Part shown: one piece after another, positions 13,475-52,528 of the stretch
Numbering within the stretch: position 1 is the stretch's first letter
How the letters are laid out: each line of letters begins with the position of its first letter
From: Litomosoides sigmodontis
Lineage: Eukaryota > Nematoda > Chromadorea > Rhabditida > Onchocercidae
Length of the DNA stretch: 64,000 bases
Reading direction: 5' to 3'
NCBI GenBank assembly: GCA_963070105.1
Contig: OY718807.1
Coordinates: 3,030,501 to 3,094,500, forward strand
Notes under the pieces: model-generated
Databases searched by the model: none
What the model saw: only the letters and a program-made list of their open reading frames with translations
What the model was told of the DNA's origin: nothing
Made by a program: the position numbers and the translations under genes

Positions 13475-13480
13475 TTTATT
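13475..13480 (-). terminator. Possible polyadenylation signal of the EVI5-like gene
   Basis: This is the first exact AATAAA on the minus strand downstream of the EVI5-like stop codon, about 650 nt after it. A variant hexamer closer to the stop could be used instead. Confidence 0.25.
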
Positions 13481-14130
13481 TCTTTTTTTACATTAATTTT
13501 AGCATATTATTAAGGAAAAGAAAAAAGTGAACAAAGAAAAAATTTTGAAACAAACAAAAATTTAGAGAAAAAATGTATAAAATGGAGAGTTTTAGAAAAA
13601 TCGAAAAAGTTAAAATTTAATAATTTACCTATTTTAGAAGAAATAAGTGAGAGAAAAGCGAACAAATAAGTCAGCAAAAGAGGACGAATGTTGTTGCATT
13701 GAAAAGTTTTTGAAAAAAAATGAAATGAAATTTGAAATGAAATGAAATGATGAAGTGAGGAGAGAGTAACAAAGAGGGAAACAAAACAACTTACAAACAT
13801 TATACACAAAATTTTATCATTCAATCTTTTTTTTTACAAATAATATATCACAGAAAAAGCTTTGATCACATAACAAACAAAGCATAAATTTCCACTGAAA
13901 ATAATTTACATTTCACAAAGTTGAAATTAAATTAATTTAATTTGGAAAACATGAAAAGAAGGAGGAAAAAATGGGGAAAATTGTGAAAATTTACAAAAAA
14001 TAATAGAAAAACAAAAAACATTTTATCCTTTTTTTTTCTCTTATCAATTTATAATAATTTAATTAATTTAATCACTGAACTAATAAATGGTGGAAGCGAA
14101 ATTTTTTTTTTCTCCTTTAACTAAATGAAT

Positions 14131-40792
<26,662 letters not shown>

Positions 40793-42223
40793 CTGAAGAA
40801 ATTTCATTTAATTCAACGATACTATCCGATTTCTTAATCGATCTTTTGTCAAATTTATTGAGAACTATTGAGTTGAACGACAAATCACCAATCACTAATT
40901 GTTTTATTTTACAAAAACAAAAATTGCAGTCAATTTTTGTACCTTTTCAAAATGAATGAAAGCGAGGAAGGAAAAAGGAAAAAGTAAATTGACAAAAATT
41001 TTCGACTGAAAACAAAGCAAAGAGTGAGTGGTGTTGAATGAATTTTATACACATATGCATATGTATATGTATTTTTTTTTATTTCAAATTATTTGCATAA
41101 AACGAAAAAAAAAGACTTTTGTTTTGTTGAAAATTTGCACTTAATATAAATTTTAATCAATTTAACTTTTCTTATACAGTGAAAATTAAAATTGCTAGGT
41201 GGTAGGTGTGAAATTATCAGTTGAAATACGATGCTAACACACATCACACATTTACCGTATCAAACAAAAATAACCACTCAAACAGGCTAATGATAATTGC
41301 AATCAGATGAGATGAAGCAATCAGCTAGTGCAATTTGCTCAGCAATGAATTCCTTGAAATAGCGATAAATGTTCATTCAAAGTATTACTTTTTCAAAAAT
41401 TAATTTATCACTTCCAGTAGTCAAACATTATTTAACATTAATTTGTTGAAATTTAATTTGCTAAGTATGATTTTAACAAAAAAAAAAGAATTTTTATTTC
41501 ATTTTAATTTTTTTAATTACCCAAATTGAAATAATACCTAAAAATTTTGTTAGATAAAGTTAACGGCAATTAATTAATTAATTATATGTGAAAAAAATTT
41601 ATTATTAATCTTAATCATTAATATTTATTATTTAATTTAATACAATATCACAATTAATTTCATTTAATATAAATAATTTAATTTAATATAATGAAAGTTT
41701 TATTATTAATCTAATACGATAATTTATTTTCTTAACAATTAATAATCTTAATCATTAAGAAAACAAACAAAATATTTTGAAATATTGAAAAAATTTATCA
41801 AACGGTGCTAAAATAATGAAACGGAAGAAATTTTTTTTCAGTTAAAAAAGGATATTTCACAAATTAACTCGTATTTAATAATATGCCTTCCGTCACGGTC
41901 ACATACAACAATCCTTTCTCAACTTACTTAACTAATTGCACTCAATCGCCTACGTTCGTTATCTCTAAATCATTTCAAAATTGAAAATTTCAGAAGAGAA
42001 ATAATGGTGTAAACGAATGGGTAGAGCAATGGACAGTTTGAAATTTAAGATATGACTGAACGATTTTGCCGTCAGATTGGAACGAAACTTTTTTATTTCC
42101 TTTTTTTTGGCATTTCACAAAAGAATTTAAATTCGTAGAGGAAAAAGGACGGCGATTGCTATCACAAATACAGCAGATATTTCCCAAAATGTGCCTACTT
42201 TTGTAAGAATTTGTGTATGAGTG

Positions 42224-42226
<3 letters not shown>

Positions 42227-42314
<88 letters not shown>

Positions 42315-42326
42315 GTGTGTGTGTGT
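42227..42326. repeat. (GT)n microsatellite
   Basis: A GT array of about 100 bp with one GC interruption near 42309. Confidence 0.95.
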
Positions 42327-43241
42327 TTGTATAGCATATGTATGTATGCCTTTATATATTTTATAATTTGAAATTTTTCCATTTTATGTCAAAGTTAATT
42401 CGAAGGAATTGAAAAATTCATCGTATTTTTAAAGAAAAATGACAAGTTTGGTTCGATGAAAAATATTTGAATAAAATATTCGCATTAGTCAAATGAGAAG
42501 AAAAGATGGAATTTTCAATTTTAATTCAATTTTTATAGTATTTTGAGTTCTGTTATTTTCAGCGATAAAAGAACAGCAACAAAAAGGAAAGAAAGGGAAT
42601 GAATATGAACTTCAAGCAGCGCTATATTAGAGGCTTATTTAATTGAAAATACGAATGGTTAGGTTATTGTAACTTAAATCAGAAGTACCGCCATCCTTAA
42701 GGCTTTTGAAAGAAATAATTAGATAATGAAAAATATCACACACTGCATGATTAATTATTTAAATTAAAAAATTTTTAAGAGTTGACAATTTTTTTTCCGC
42801 CCGAAACAAAATGGTTGGTGTCGCTTTTTGTTGGAAGAAAATTTGAAGTGCTGACCTGTTCATTTTTATGAATCATTTATCGCATAACATTTATTTGGTT
42901 AAATAGCAAAAATCATTGGATGAAGTAAGAAACCATAGAAATGATTTTTTCTTTGCAAAAAAGAATAGCAAAAAAATAAATTTCATTTAACTATTATTAA
43001 TTAAACAAAAAAAAGAAAATGTTAAATTTAATCAACCAAAATTTTATTTGCTAAATACTTTCTCGACTCAATTAATTGAAAACAAACAAGAAAATGCTAA
43101 ATTTTTGATTAAATTCATTAAAACTTATCGTAAAATAAAAATAATTAAATGGCATTCCTTACTTTACAGCTCATTTTCATTTGAAAATACTGTCATAAGC
43201 TATTAGCTTTTCATATGAAATACAAATGCTAACAGGCGATG

Positions 43242-43264
43242 ACTGATAACACTGATAAGATAAG
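43242..43264 (+). promoter_or_regulatory. Triple GATA-factor site
   Basis: Two direct copies of ACTGATAA (43242-43249 and 43251-43258) are followed by GATAAG at 43259-43264. ACTGATAA is the preferred core of nematode intestinal GATA factors such as ELT-2, so this is a candidate intestinal enhancer element. Function is inferred only. Confidence 0.35.
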
Positions 43265-43410
43265 AGGGTGTTTGTTCACAAATTAATGGAAACAACAACG
43301 ACAACAACAACATTAACGCAGGGGCGATATCTGATAGCAATATCGGAGGAAGGAAACTTTAGTGTTTAATTGTTGCATAAGTGAATGGAAAAGTTACGAG
43401 TGAATCGAAC

Positions 43411-43461
43411 AGAGGGAGAGAGAGAGGGAGAGAGGGAGAGAGAGGGAGAGGGAGAGAGGAA
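43411..43461. repeat. GA-rich purine minisatellite
   Basis: About 50 bp built from GAGAGAGG and GGGAGAGA units, all purine on the plus strand. Similar tracts occur at about 43949-43970, 44131-44175 and 48420-48485. Confidence 0.85.
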
Positions 43462-44497
43462 CAGTTTAATTCTATCGCTGAGAAATATTTAAATATCCCC
43501 ATCTATCGTTGATCCATATGTATAATCATCACCATTAGCAACCACCTCTACCTTCAATCGATCGTTTTTCATTGTCATTGTTCTAAGTTTGCTAAACATT
43601 ACCATCATCCAACTCTCCACACATATTAATTTTAAACACACACACACACACACACACGTACGCACCCATTCACGTACGCACCCATACACGCAAGCAGGCA
43701 CACACATATACAGAGATATGTACGTAAACTTTACAAAGTAAAGAAATAGGAAAATATTCAAAAATTTGCTGAAATTATTTATGTGATAGCAATGATCATT
43801 CTTTTTCCATTTGGCATTCATTGGAATTACCCAAAAAAACAAAATTCGTTTTTTTTTTTGTAAATTTTCGGAAATTTCTAGGAGATGAAGAGAGGCACAT
43901 TTCAAGGTTAATGGCATTTATTTGTTTGTTGTGGAAGTAAGAATTGAGAGAGGGAGAGAGAGAGAGGAAGAGTGAAATGAATGATTTCGCCTTTTGATGG
44001 CTAAAAATGTCTGCACAAATGACCTAAAGAAGTTTTATTAAATTATAATTCTCTTATTGAAGGTTTATTGCACAAAATTTCAAAGTAATAGTCATTTTAA
44101 AATAACCAAGGACACTTCCGACCACACCAGAGAGAGAGAGAGAGGAAGGGAGTGGGACAGGCAGAGAGAGGGAGAAGCATAAGAGAACAAAAAGGATACC
44201 ACACTTTCATATTAATTAATTATTTTGCCAAAAGAAAAAATTCATTTTAATTTATGAATAGCAGTACGTAATCGATGAGGAATTGAATGAGTAAATGAAT
44301 GACAACAAGTGACTTCAGGATAATTATTTTGATTAAAGTAGTAATTTCAGCGCACACATTCCCTTATATTAGTGAGTATTTTTAAGATTCGAAAATTTTT
44401 AACTTTTTTTTTTGCAAAAGTGAACAGAAAAAAGAGGAGGAAAAGAAAACTGAATTATCCCTTTTTGATATAAATATTTTTTGAGTGATACGATATG

Positions 44498-44534
44498 ATC
44501 GGATCAGATCAGACTTGATCTGATCTGATCCGAT
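44498..44534. other. Perfect 16-bp inverted repeat, 5-nt loop
   Basis: ATCGGATCAGATCAGA at 44498-44513 is the exact reverse complement of 44519-44534, with CTTGA between. The arms contain repeated GATC. It has far more GC than the surroundings and could form a cruciform in DNA or a hairpin in RNA. No known element was recognised. Confidence 0.5.
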
Positions 44535-45281
44535 TTGACATAAATAGTAAAAGGTATTGAGTTAGATGATATGAAGAGGAAAATGATACGAACTATTCTT
44601 TCTATGTGACTTCTTTGACGAGCTAACCAGCTAAACAAACAGATCAAACTGTTAGCTTAGCATTTTTTACTTCCGACCACACCAGTTCCCTGTGTTTTTC
44701 CGTTTTTATCAAATTTTGCAGAATTTTTCAAAACAAAACGATAGAGAAAGAGAGGGAGAGAGAGAACTAGGAATGTTATTGAATTGTTTTAATAATTTTA
44801 AAAAAGAGCCGTATTTTTTTTCTATACAAACTCATATGATTTATTTTTTTGCCCATTATATTGATATTAAACACACAACAATTGCAACAAAGTTTAAATT
44901 AAAATTTTTGGAAAAATATTTGATGAGTGAAGTGAAGGCATTAACTTTTCGTTTAAAAAAATCATTAAACATACTTTTTTTTTAAAAAAAAATTGACAAA
45001 CAGCTTTTTTTTTCTTAAATTTTCATTCTACAAAGCTAACAATGCTAATTTATTGCGTAAAAAACACACAGTAAAAAAAATCATTATCATGAAAAAGGAT
45101 AGTGATAGCAAAGTGTACAATATTAGCTGAATATGTTTGGAGAATACTGTTGTAAGCAAAAGAATTTGATAATTTTAAAAAATTTACAGTGCTACCTGAT
45201 GATTTAAAATAGTTGAAGCCATATGTTATATAGGAAAAACGCCTAGAAATATGCTTTTAAAAGTAGCATAATTAAATTTAC

Positions 45282-45286
<5 letters not shown>

Positions 45287-45364
<78 letters not shown>

Positions 45365-45411
45365 TCACTATTTCACTGCCAGTTATTTGACAGTGTTAAT
45401 GAAATGGTTCA

Positions 45412-45489
<78 letters not shown>
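45287..45489. repeat. Mirrored (CA)n and (GT)n arrays
   Basis: A (CA) array of 73 bp (45287-45359) and a (GT) array of 74 bp (45416-45489) flank a 56-bp spacer. The arrays are complementary in inverted orientation, and the spacer itself holds partial inverted matches (ATTTCA with TGAAAT, CACTG with CAGTG). The whole can fold back on itself. Confidence 0.9.
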
Positions 45490-45490
<1 letters not shown>

Positions 45491-46887
45491 ATATCATTGA
45501 ACTACAAATACATTTCGTGTAATTCAGGTCACTCCTATCAATGTCACTATATATTCAGCTAATATTGTACACTTTACTATCACTATCCTTTTTCATGATA
45601 ATGATTTTTTTTGATTGATTGATGATAATGCCGATGATAACGATTGATAATGGTGGTAATAGTAATATGATAATGATAATGATAAAGGCATAATGATATG
45701 ACAGTGATAGCAGCAGCGATAGCTGGCAGTAGCATGGTTGTTGAAAAGTGCACCAAAGAAAGTTGCAAAAATTTTTTAATTCATTTTTTTTTTAATTTTT
45801 GAAAATGTCAAAAGTTTACGTGATAAAAGTTGGGAAAGTCTAAAACTTGCTGCTAGCTTAATTAGCGCATAACCAACCAATTACAATATTAATATGTTGG
45901 GTTGATCAATTCAAGAGTTTGTTTTGCATTTGAAAATAATTCAAATCTCCAAATGCTCCCAGAACTTCGTTTACAATTATCCAAAATTTCGCTGCATAAT
46001 CTATACAAGGCAATGAACAATAGAAATATTCGATGTAAAATTTGGAGCATTGAAAAGAATTTGGCCACATTTTAACTCTTAAATTTTAATTTGAAATTCA
46101 TGATAATGATAGCTCTAGTCTATCAGTAAAGTGAGAAATTTTTTAATTTCAAAACAAAAACATTAATTGTTTGAAGCGAAATGAATTCCCTACAACAAAT
46201 AACAATGTTGAAAAATAATGCAGTATTTACAGTGCTTTTTTTTTGAAAAATAAAGCGATAGATACGCTTGAAATTTTTATATTGTAAAAAGGAAGAGGAA
46301 CGGAAATCACATTTTGATTATTTTTCCACGACGATAATAAAATTGTTAAATATTTCATGGATTTATTATATTTTTGCTAATTAGCTTCAACATGCTATCA
46401 GTCTTATTAGCCTAGAACTAGGCTACGCTAGTACTGCTAAACTTAAAACAATTTTCTATTGTTGAAAAAGCATTAGCATAATCTTCCAATAATTTGCTAA
46501 ATCTCTCGCACAATTCCTATTTTTCTAATTTTATTATTTATTTGTAATTGTAATGAAATATATTCTTTGCTATTCGAAGTAATTATCTTTCATAGCAATT
46601 AGAGAAAGCTAAAAAAAACTGATTGAACAAAAGAACATTAATTTCAATTACTAACAAATACAAAAGAAAACCGATTGTTACAAAAAGTTACAATAATTTA
46701 GGTAAAAAAAAAAGAACACGCTTACATGCAAATTATGGGCGGAGCAGTTAAATTTTGAAAAAAAAAAAGAAGTTAATAAAGAAAATTATAATTGAATTTT
46801 TTTTTGTCATAATCATTAATAGAATGATACAGTGGCTGAGTGTATTGTGATTTTTCGCATTTCTTTTTTTATGAATTTATAGCTTTA

Positions 46888-49567
46888 ATGTTGAAATGTG
46901 CGGAATGGTGGCGGCTATTTGGTACGTGCGCATTGCAACCGATTACAATTTGCGCCATTTAAATGATATTTGCGCAATAAATTAATTCCATCGTACAAAT
47001 GGCGATTTCCTTTTCAAGAGCTTTTATGAAATTCTTTCTTTAAAAGGGCAAAATGATGCGAAATGACAATGTTGCGTGGTGTTTAAATGAATTAGGAAGT
47101 TGGAACAATGATAAATTTTAGCAAATTTAAAATTCATCAACGATAAATGGTTTGTTTTTTTTTAGTGGCAGTTGATATTTTAAAAAGATTCGCTAAATTA
47201 ATTTAAGATTTTTTCGATCAAATAACTTGTTGAATTCTTTTACACTTAATAATTATCAATTAACTTTGTGCTATTAATAATAGAAAACGTACATATCTCA
47301 TTGTCAAAATTAATAATTAAAATCATTTTTCAATCAAATAATCTGGTAATTCGAGCAACAGATGAACCAGTGAACTTTTAGCCTAAAATTCTAAAATAAA
47401 GAAAAAAAGAAGCAAAATTTATTTCAATATTTGCAAGAGAGAAGAAGCAAAGGAGGAGGATTCTGTTTTGAAATGACATCGATGAGTAATATGAGGAAGC
47501 ATTGATGAGAGAACAGAATGAAATGAAATGGAAAAGAAAAAAGCAAAATAAAACTTTTAACTTCTGCAGCTCCCTCTATCTCTCGCTCTCTCTCTCTCTC
47601 TCTCTCCCTCATTTTGCTCTTCTTTCTCTCTTAGCAAATTTCATTAATTGATAAATTTTTTTGAGCAAATTGAACAATTTGCTATCGGTAAATGCAGGAA
47701 GTGACGAGCAATAAATGGTAAATAATTAAAGTAATTCTCAAACGAAAGAGGTAAACAAACAAATGGATAAAACAGTAAAAAAAGAAAGACTGCAAAAAGT
47801 GGCAAAGGTTAGTTCAATTAATGAAAATTTTCAGTTGCATTTACTAATTTGCATATTTTGAAACGTTAAAATTTTAAGTGCAAAAAAGTGAAATTAAAAA
47901 TTTTTCAACGCTCAATAACTCACTTATCTTTTTCATTGTGTAATAAATGTTTCTGTGAATAAATGAGGCAATTTCAATTTTCTTCACTTTCTTTTCTCTT
48001 CAGCTATAAACTTGAATAATTGGCTTAGCACTAGCTGTCCCAGTTAGTCCGGTGCTAGTAGTAGTCTTACATACAATCCTACTCATACTTTAACTAGTAG
48101 TCATGGATATGTAGCTCTAGCGCAACGTAATACTTCAGCTCACAGGTTTAAATTCATTTTTAAATGGGAAAAAAGTTTGCTGTGTGATTGTGAGGCTATT
48201 TTTGTGCATTGATAGGATGGCATTTTTTTTTCATTTAAATTACTAAATTTCTTACAATTGAAAGAAATCACATTTCCCACTTGAAATTCGAACTAAACTC
48301 AATCAAATGAATTCAATTATCATTGAAGTTAAGAGCAAAAATTTGAATTAAAATCTTTTTTGAGAGAGAAATACCACTGCAATGCTTCTTTATTTGATGC
48401 AAAAATGAGCGACATGAACAGAGGGAGAGAGAGAGGGAAAGAAGGAAGAGAGAGAGGGACAGAGAGAGAGGGAGAGAAAAGGGAAAAGAAAGGCGATTGG
48501 ATAAAGATAATTACAGATTGAAAGAAAAAAAAGAGGAAAGTAAGAGTGCATTACTTTGTAGAATTCTAACAATTCAACAACAAAATTTTTCCTATAAGTT
48601 CATTTTTCTTTCTTTTGCAACAATCAATTAATAAATTAAATTTCGTCTTCTGCAAGGGTTTTGCTTTTCTTTAATTTCGAAATATTCAACCGAACGAGTA
48701 AGTTTGGAAGAGGAAAATGCATGAGATTAGCTAAATGGTAGAAGAGAAGCGATGTTAGATAGTTAAGATGGCATTTAGCTAAAAGTTTAGAAAAATGAGC
48801 ACTAAAACCTAGTTTAGATTTGTGATTAGGTGGTCAGCAAGACTTTAGCTCATCATTTTTATTTCACTTTTTTCCTCTTCTTCCTCTCTCTCTCTCTCTC
48901 TTTTTCTCTCACTCCCCCTTTTTTATTTTTGTTTTATTCATTTTAGTTCTAAATGCATGCACTCTTCGTACTTTCATAGCGACAGAAAATGAATTATATA
49001 AAATAATTAGCTAAATTAATCCCAACCACTTGCATAGCATGATAGTTGAATTTCATGACATTTAAGAATTAATAAAAATTTGTCAATTAAAATTGTCGTT
49101 TTGCGTGGAAGTAGTTAAAATTGAAATTGGACGTTAGCTTTCACAATCTACCCATCTCCTTCCTCATTAATTATTCACCTATTTTACTCCCAAGCATTGT
49201 AAGTGCTTCCTCTACACCTCAATAATTTACTCCATTTTTTCCACCCGAAATTGTTAAATGAAAGTAACAAATGGTGATGAAGAAGGAGGCAAGTAGGTCG
49301 TGAAGCGAAGCAGGTAAAGTGATATGTAAATAAGTAAATATGTAATTAAGTAAACGTTTAGGAAATTGTCGTGTTGAGTGAGTTAACAGAATGTAACTCA
49401 TTCGAGCAAAAAAATAAATTGAAAAAGAATTATTTAATTTCATTTTCAATTTGCTAACAAATGTCTTTCATTTTTGTGAGCTCAGTGAGAAAGCAAATGA
49501 AGTATTTGAGCAATATGAGAATGAGGAAGGAGGAAATTATTCGGATGCAAATATTTGCAATTGCTGC
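46888..49567 (+). CDS. Candidate plus-strand gene fragment with an in-frame TAG
   Basis: Three plus-strand blocks join in phase. 46888-46921 starts with ATG (MLKCAEWWRLF) after a TTTATAG acceptor and ends at a GTACGT donor. 48004-48145 follows a strong TCTCTTCAG acceptor; it begins LNNWLSTSCPS, meets TAG at 48045-48047, then continues in the same frame with SGASSSLTYNPTH to SSHGYVALAQRNTSAH before its GTTTAA donor. 49486-49567 follows CTCAG and reads EKANEVFEQYENEEGGN to CNCC. I do not recognise the protein. The TAG means this is a pseudogene, a short upstream reading frame, a sequencing error, or an exon that really begins at a weaker acceptor at 48047. Phase agreement at two junctions could arise by chance. 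Confidence 0.25.
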
Positions 49568-49777
49568 GTAATACATTTTGAAATGAAGAATCAATTAATT
49601 AATTAATTTTTAGATTAACCGATCAATTAATGCGAAATGGAAATGGTAATTTGGCAGTAATATGCCTTATAGTTTTAAACTAATTGAAACAATTTTAACT
49701 AATTGTTTGAATTCGTGACCATCAAATTCAAATATCTCTGATGCGTTCCAAATTGAACAATATTTTCTAAAAAATCA

Positions 49778-50097
49778 AAATTTCAAAAATTTTTTTTGAA
49801 ATTTCAATTTTGAATACAACAGCTTTGTAATTAGAAGCTTCATCTATTCCACACAATGGACAATCACAAGTCTTAATTAATCTTGAACAACGAAATGAAT
49901 TCAAATTTGAACCTATTATGATAGGTTGTTTCGGCATATTTCTCAATTCCAAGTGACTGTGATGCAAGTGGTAGCTGCCATCGCCAAGTGATGAAATTTT
50001 GTTGAAATGCCATTAATTCTGCCGTTGTTGCACCATTTCGAATTGCTCCATAAATTAGAAATGTTAATTGTTTAGCTAATAAGGTATGCTGGAACAT
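49778..50097 (-). pseudogene. Unassigned coding-like fragment, apparent frame break
   Basis: The minus strand is coding-like in two successive frames. From 50097, after ATGTTCCAG, it reads LLAKQLTFLIYGAIRNGATT to MAFQQNF. Near 49990 the sense shifts to another frame reading SLGDGSYHLHHSHLELRNMP and then CSRLIKTCDCPLCGIDEA, with a cluster of five Cys. Each half runs into a stop if read alone. A frameshifted gene relic, an assembly indel in the AAAATTT run, or two unrelated chance frames would all fit. No family recognised. Confidence 0.22.
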
Positions 50098-51209
50098 TGC
50101 GCATCAATAATGCGGTAAAAAATTAATTAGTAATATTTGAGTTGTAATGAGCAAAAAAAGTTTGAGCCAAAAATCTAACAATGAAATTTAATTCGATTAA
50201 TAACAGTTCAATCTATCAAAAAAAGAGGTTTAAAGGTCGATCGAATTCGAATTTGAGCACCGATAAATTGTTTGCATAGCATTAAATCCTAAAATTAATT
50301 TATACAAAAGCTATATGTTACTGCCAATGTAATTAATCTGATTAAATAATTAGCACAAAATGTTATCATGGAAAAAAGGAGCGCAACGGTTAAGCAGCTA
50401 AGAATACTTTAATCCAAAAAAACAACCTATCTCATCAAATTAGAGCAATTTAAATATATTATAAAAGAATTGCAATGACAGCATAATTTCAAATAAAATT
50501 AAAAAAAAATTTGGAGTGAAGTGGGGTGATGTCAGCAAGCGAACTAGGTGAAACGTAAATTAACTAAATCAAAATGAAGTTTTTTCCCAAACAAAATTTT
50601 TATTATATATTATATAAAATTACTATTAGCACGCTTATTAAAGAAATGTTAAGCACCTGATGTTTAATTTAAACCTGAGCTAAAGCAATTCATTTCATAA
50701 TAACTTTTGATTTAACACATTTTAATTCGAGCAGAAGTTGTGTTTCACAATTTGGGGCCATTCCTAGTGCTCGACAAGCGATGGCCGAACTTCAATTTTT
50801 TGTTCTATTCGAATTAAAATGAATTGGCTTAAATTCACTTAGAAGCTAAATATGCTTAATTTTTGATATGAGGATGAGTTTCTATAATTTAAAATTAGTA
50901 AAATCAAATGGTTGCTTTTTTACACTATTTAAGGCAGAGCGTACAGTTGTTATATTTAATATTATGTAGTACACACATAATTTGCATATAATTCAACATT
51001 TCGCAATTAAATTAATGAGCTGTTCCGATTAAGCTAGAATGACCAAAGCATCTCTGCTACAATAACTGCATTAAAATTCAAATTGGAAAAGGAATGTATT
51101 AAATTTTAAAAGCTATTCCTGGCGGTCGCAAGCTTGCAAATATAGTGAGGTAAGAGTGACGCTTTTTTTTGTGCGACAGCGATAGCGCCATGTTTTACAA
51201 TTTAAATAT

Positions 51210-51233
51210 ACTGATAAGCGCTTACTGATAAGC
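51210..51233 (+). promoter_or_regulatory. Duplicated GATA-factor site
   Basis: Two identical ACTGATAAGC copies (51210-51219 and 51224-51233) are spaced by four bases, so their centres are 14 bp apart. The extended motif matches the intestinal GATA consensus of nematodes. Regulatory function is inferred. Confidence 0.35.
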
Positions 51234-52528
51234 TTTATTTCTTGCCAACTCACAAAAACTCTTTATGCATCAATTCATCATTTTCAGAATTAGCAATTTC
51301 AGAGCGAAGTTAGTGAAGGAGGAAGCGCTGTATTATTGCTTGTTAAAGAGCAATAATTAAAGCGCAACATAACTTTTTATTGAACTACAAAATTTTTTAA
51401 ATTATTAAAATTTATTTCATTTTGGAATTAAATTTAGACGAAATCGATCTTTCTCATAAATGCAACCAATTGCAACTAATTAATTGCAAAAAAAAATGCA
51501 ACTGAATTTTAGATGAAATAAGTTGTTTAGCTTTAATTAAATTAAGAACAATTCAGACAAATGAAGTGAATTTCGTTAGTTATATCTCAGTTACAAAAAT
51601 AACAGGCAATAATCGTTTCGTATTTGTAATTACAATAACTTGCAACCATAACTGTGATTACTTGTTTACGACAGTAGGCGTCCTGTAATGCTATCAGTTA
51701 GTGGATGAGTCATTGTTTGTTTATTTAATTTATAACTGTTCAAGGCTCGCGAAATTTACGCAGTCACTAAGATCACTGATAACATCAACAAACACATCTA
51801 CCGACCAAAGAGCTAGAGAGCGCTAGTTATGCTGGAAATTTTAGAAATGAGAAAAGTGGGAATTTACAGCTACTGAGAGTACTGCTGCTCATATAGCAAA
51901 TACTAATTTTAATAATCTATTAACAGTAATTACTGAAGCTAATGCCAGCAAATGAAGTTCATGAGGCATTAGCATCAATTATTCTGTAACATCTTAAGTA
52001 AAATTGAATAAGGGATAGGAAAAAACTCAGTGAGCTATTTTGAAAATTATATTTGAAGAAGTTTATGAATGCCAGATCAGTGGACAAATCCTATTGCATT
52101 TCATTTTCTCATTCAAACAAAAATGACAAATGAATGAGTGTAAACCGTTGATCGATAAATTTCAAAGAAACCGCACAGCTAATAATAATTAATTGAAATT
52201 GGTTGAAATATAAAATAAAATTAATTTATGCAAATATGATTTAATTAAAATCTTTAAAGAGTGAAGAAAATTAACGAAATGATTTATTCACCATAAAAAT
52301 GAAGCAAAATGGCACGAATTCAATCGCTCAGCGTTCGTCGTTCTCTGCTCGGCAAACATCAAATGCTTAAATAACGAAAAAAAAAAAAGATTTGTATAAA
52401 TTGAACAGAGCAAGTTGACTGAATATTTATACGGCAAATTCTTTTCCTTTATCTTTGACAAGTGTAAGTGGCAGCGATCACTTTTATTTTCTGAAGCATT
52501 TCGAATTCATACCATTTAAATGACTTAC

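Larger units (their letters stand above)
40793..46876. other. Repeat-rich DNA left of the plus-strand candidate exons
   Basis: No gene is supported. This may be intron of the EVI5-like gene if it extends to 52.6 kb. Notable contents are (GT)n at 42227-42326, a GATA cluster at 43242-43264, a purine minisatellite at 43411-43461, a perfect inverted repeat at 44498-44534 and the mirrored CA/GT arrays at 45287-45489. A minus-strand open stretch at about 43490-43620 ends DDYTYGSTIDGDI, but I found no splice context for it. Confidence 0.5.
49568..52528. other. AT-rich DNA, no firm gene
   Basis: Apart from the frame-broken minus-strand fragment at 49778-50097 and a paired GATA site at 51210-51233, this stretch holds only a small coding-like spot. 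At 51114-51150 the plus strand reads IPGGRKLANIV up to a GTAAGA donor, but its acceptor is weak. A GC-richer spot at about 52315-52375 is open in several frames on both strands and cannot be assigned. Confidence 0.45.

Noticed and set aside
43300..43368. Short plus-strand frame starting METTTTTTTLTQGRYL
   Set aside because: It is only about 26 codons with no donor before the stop, and its start is an ACA repeat.
45580..45775. Signal-peptide-like frames on both strands
   Set aside because: The stretch is dominated by GATAAT repeats, and both strands look equally plausible with no splice context.
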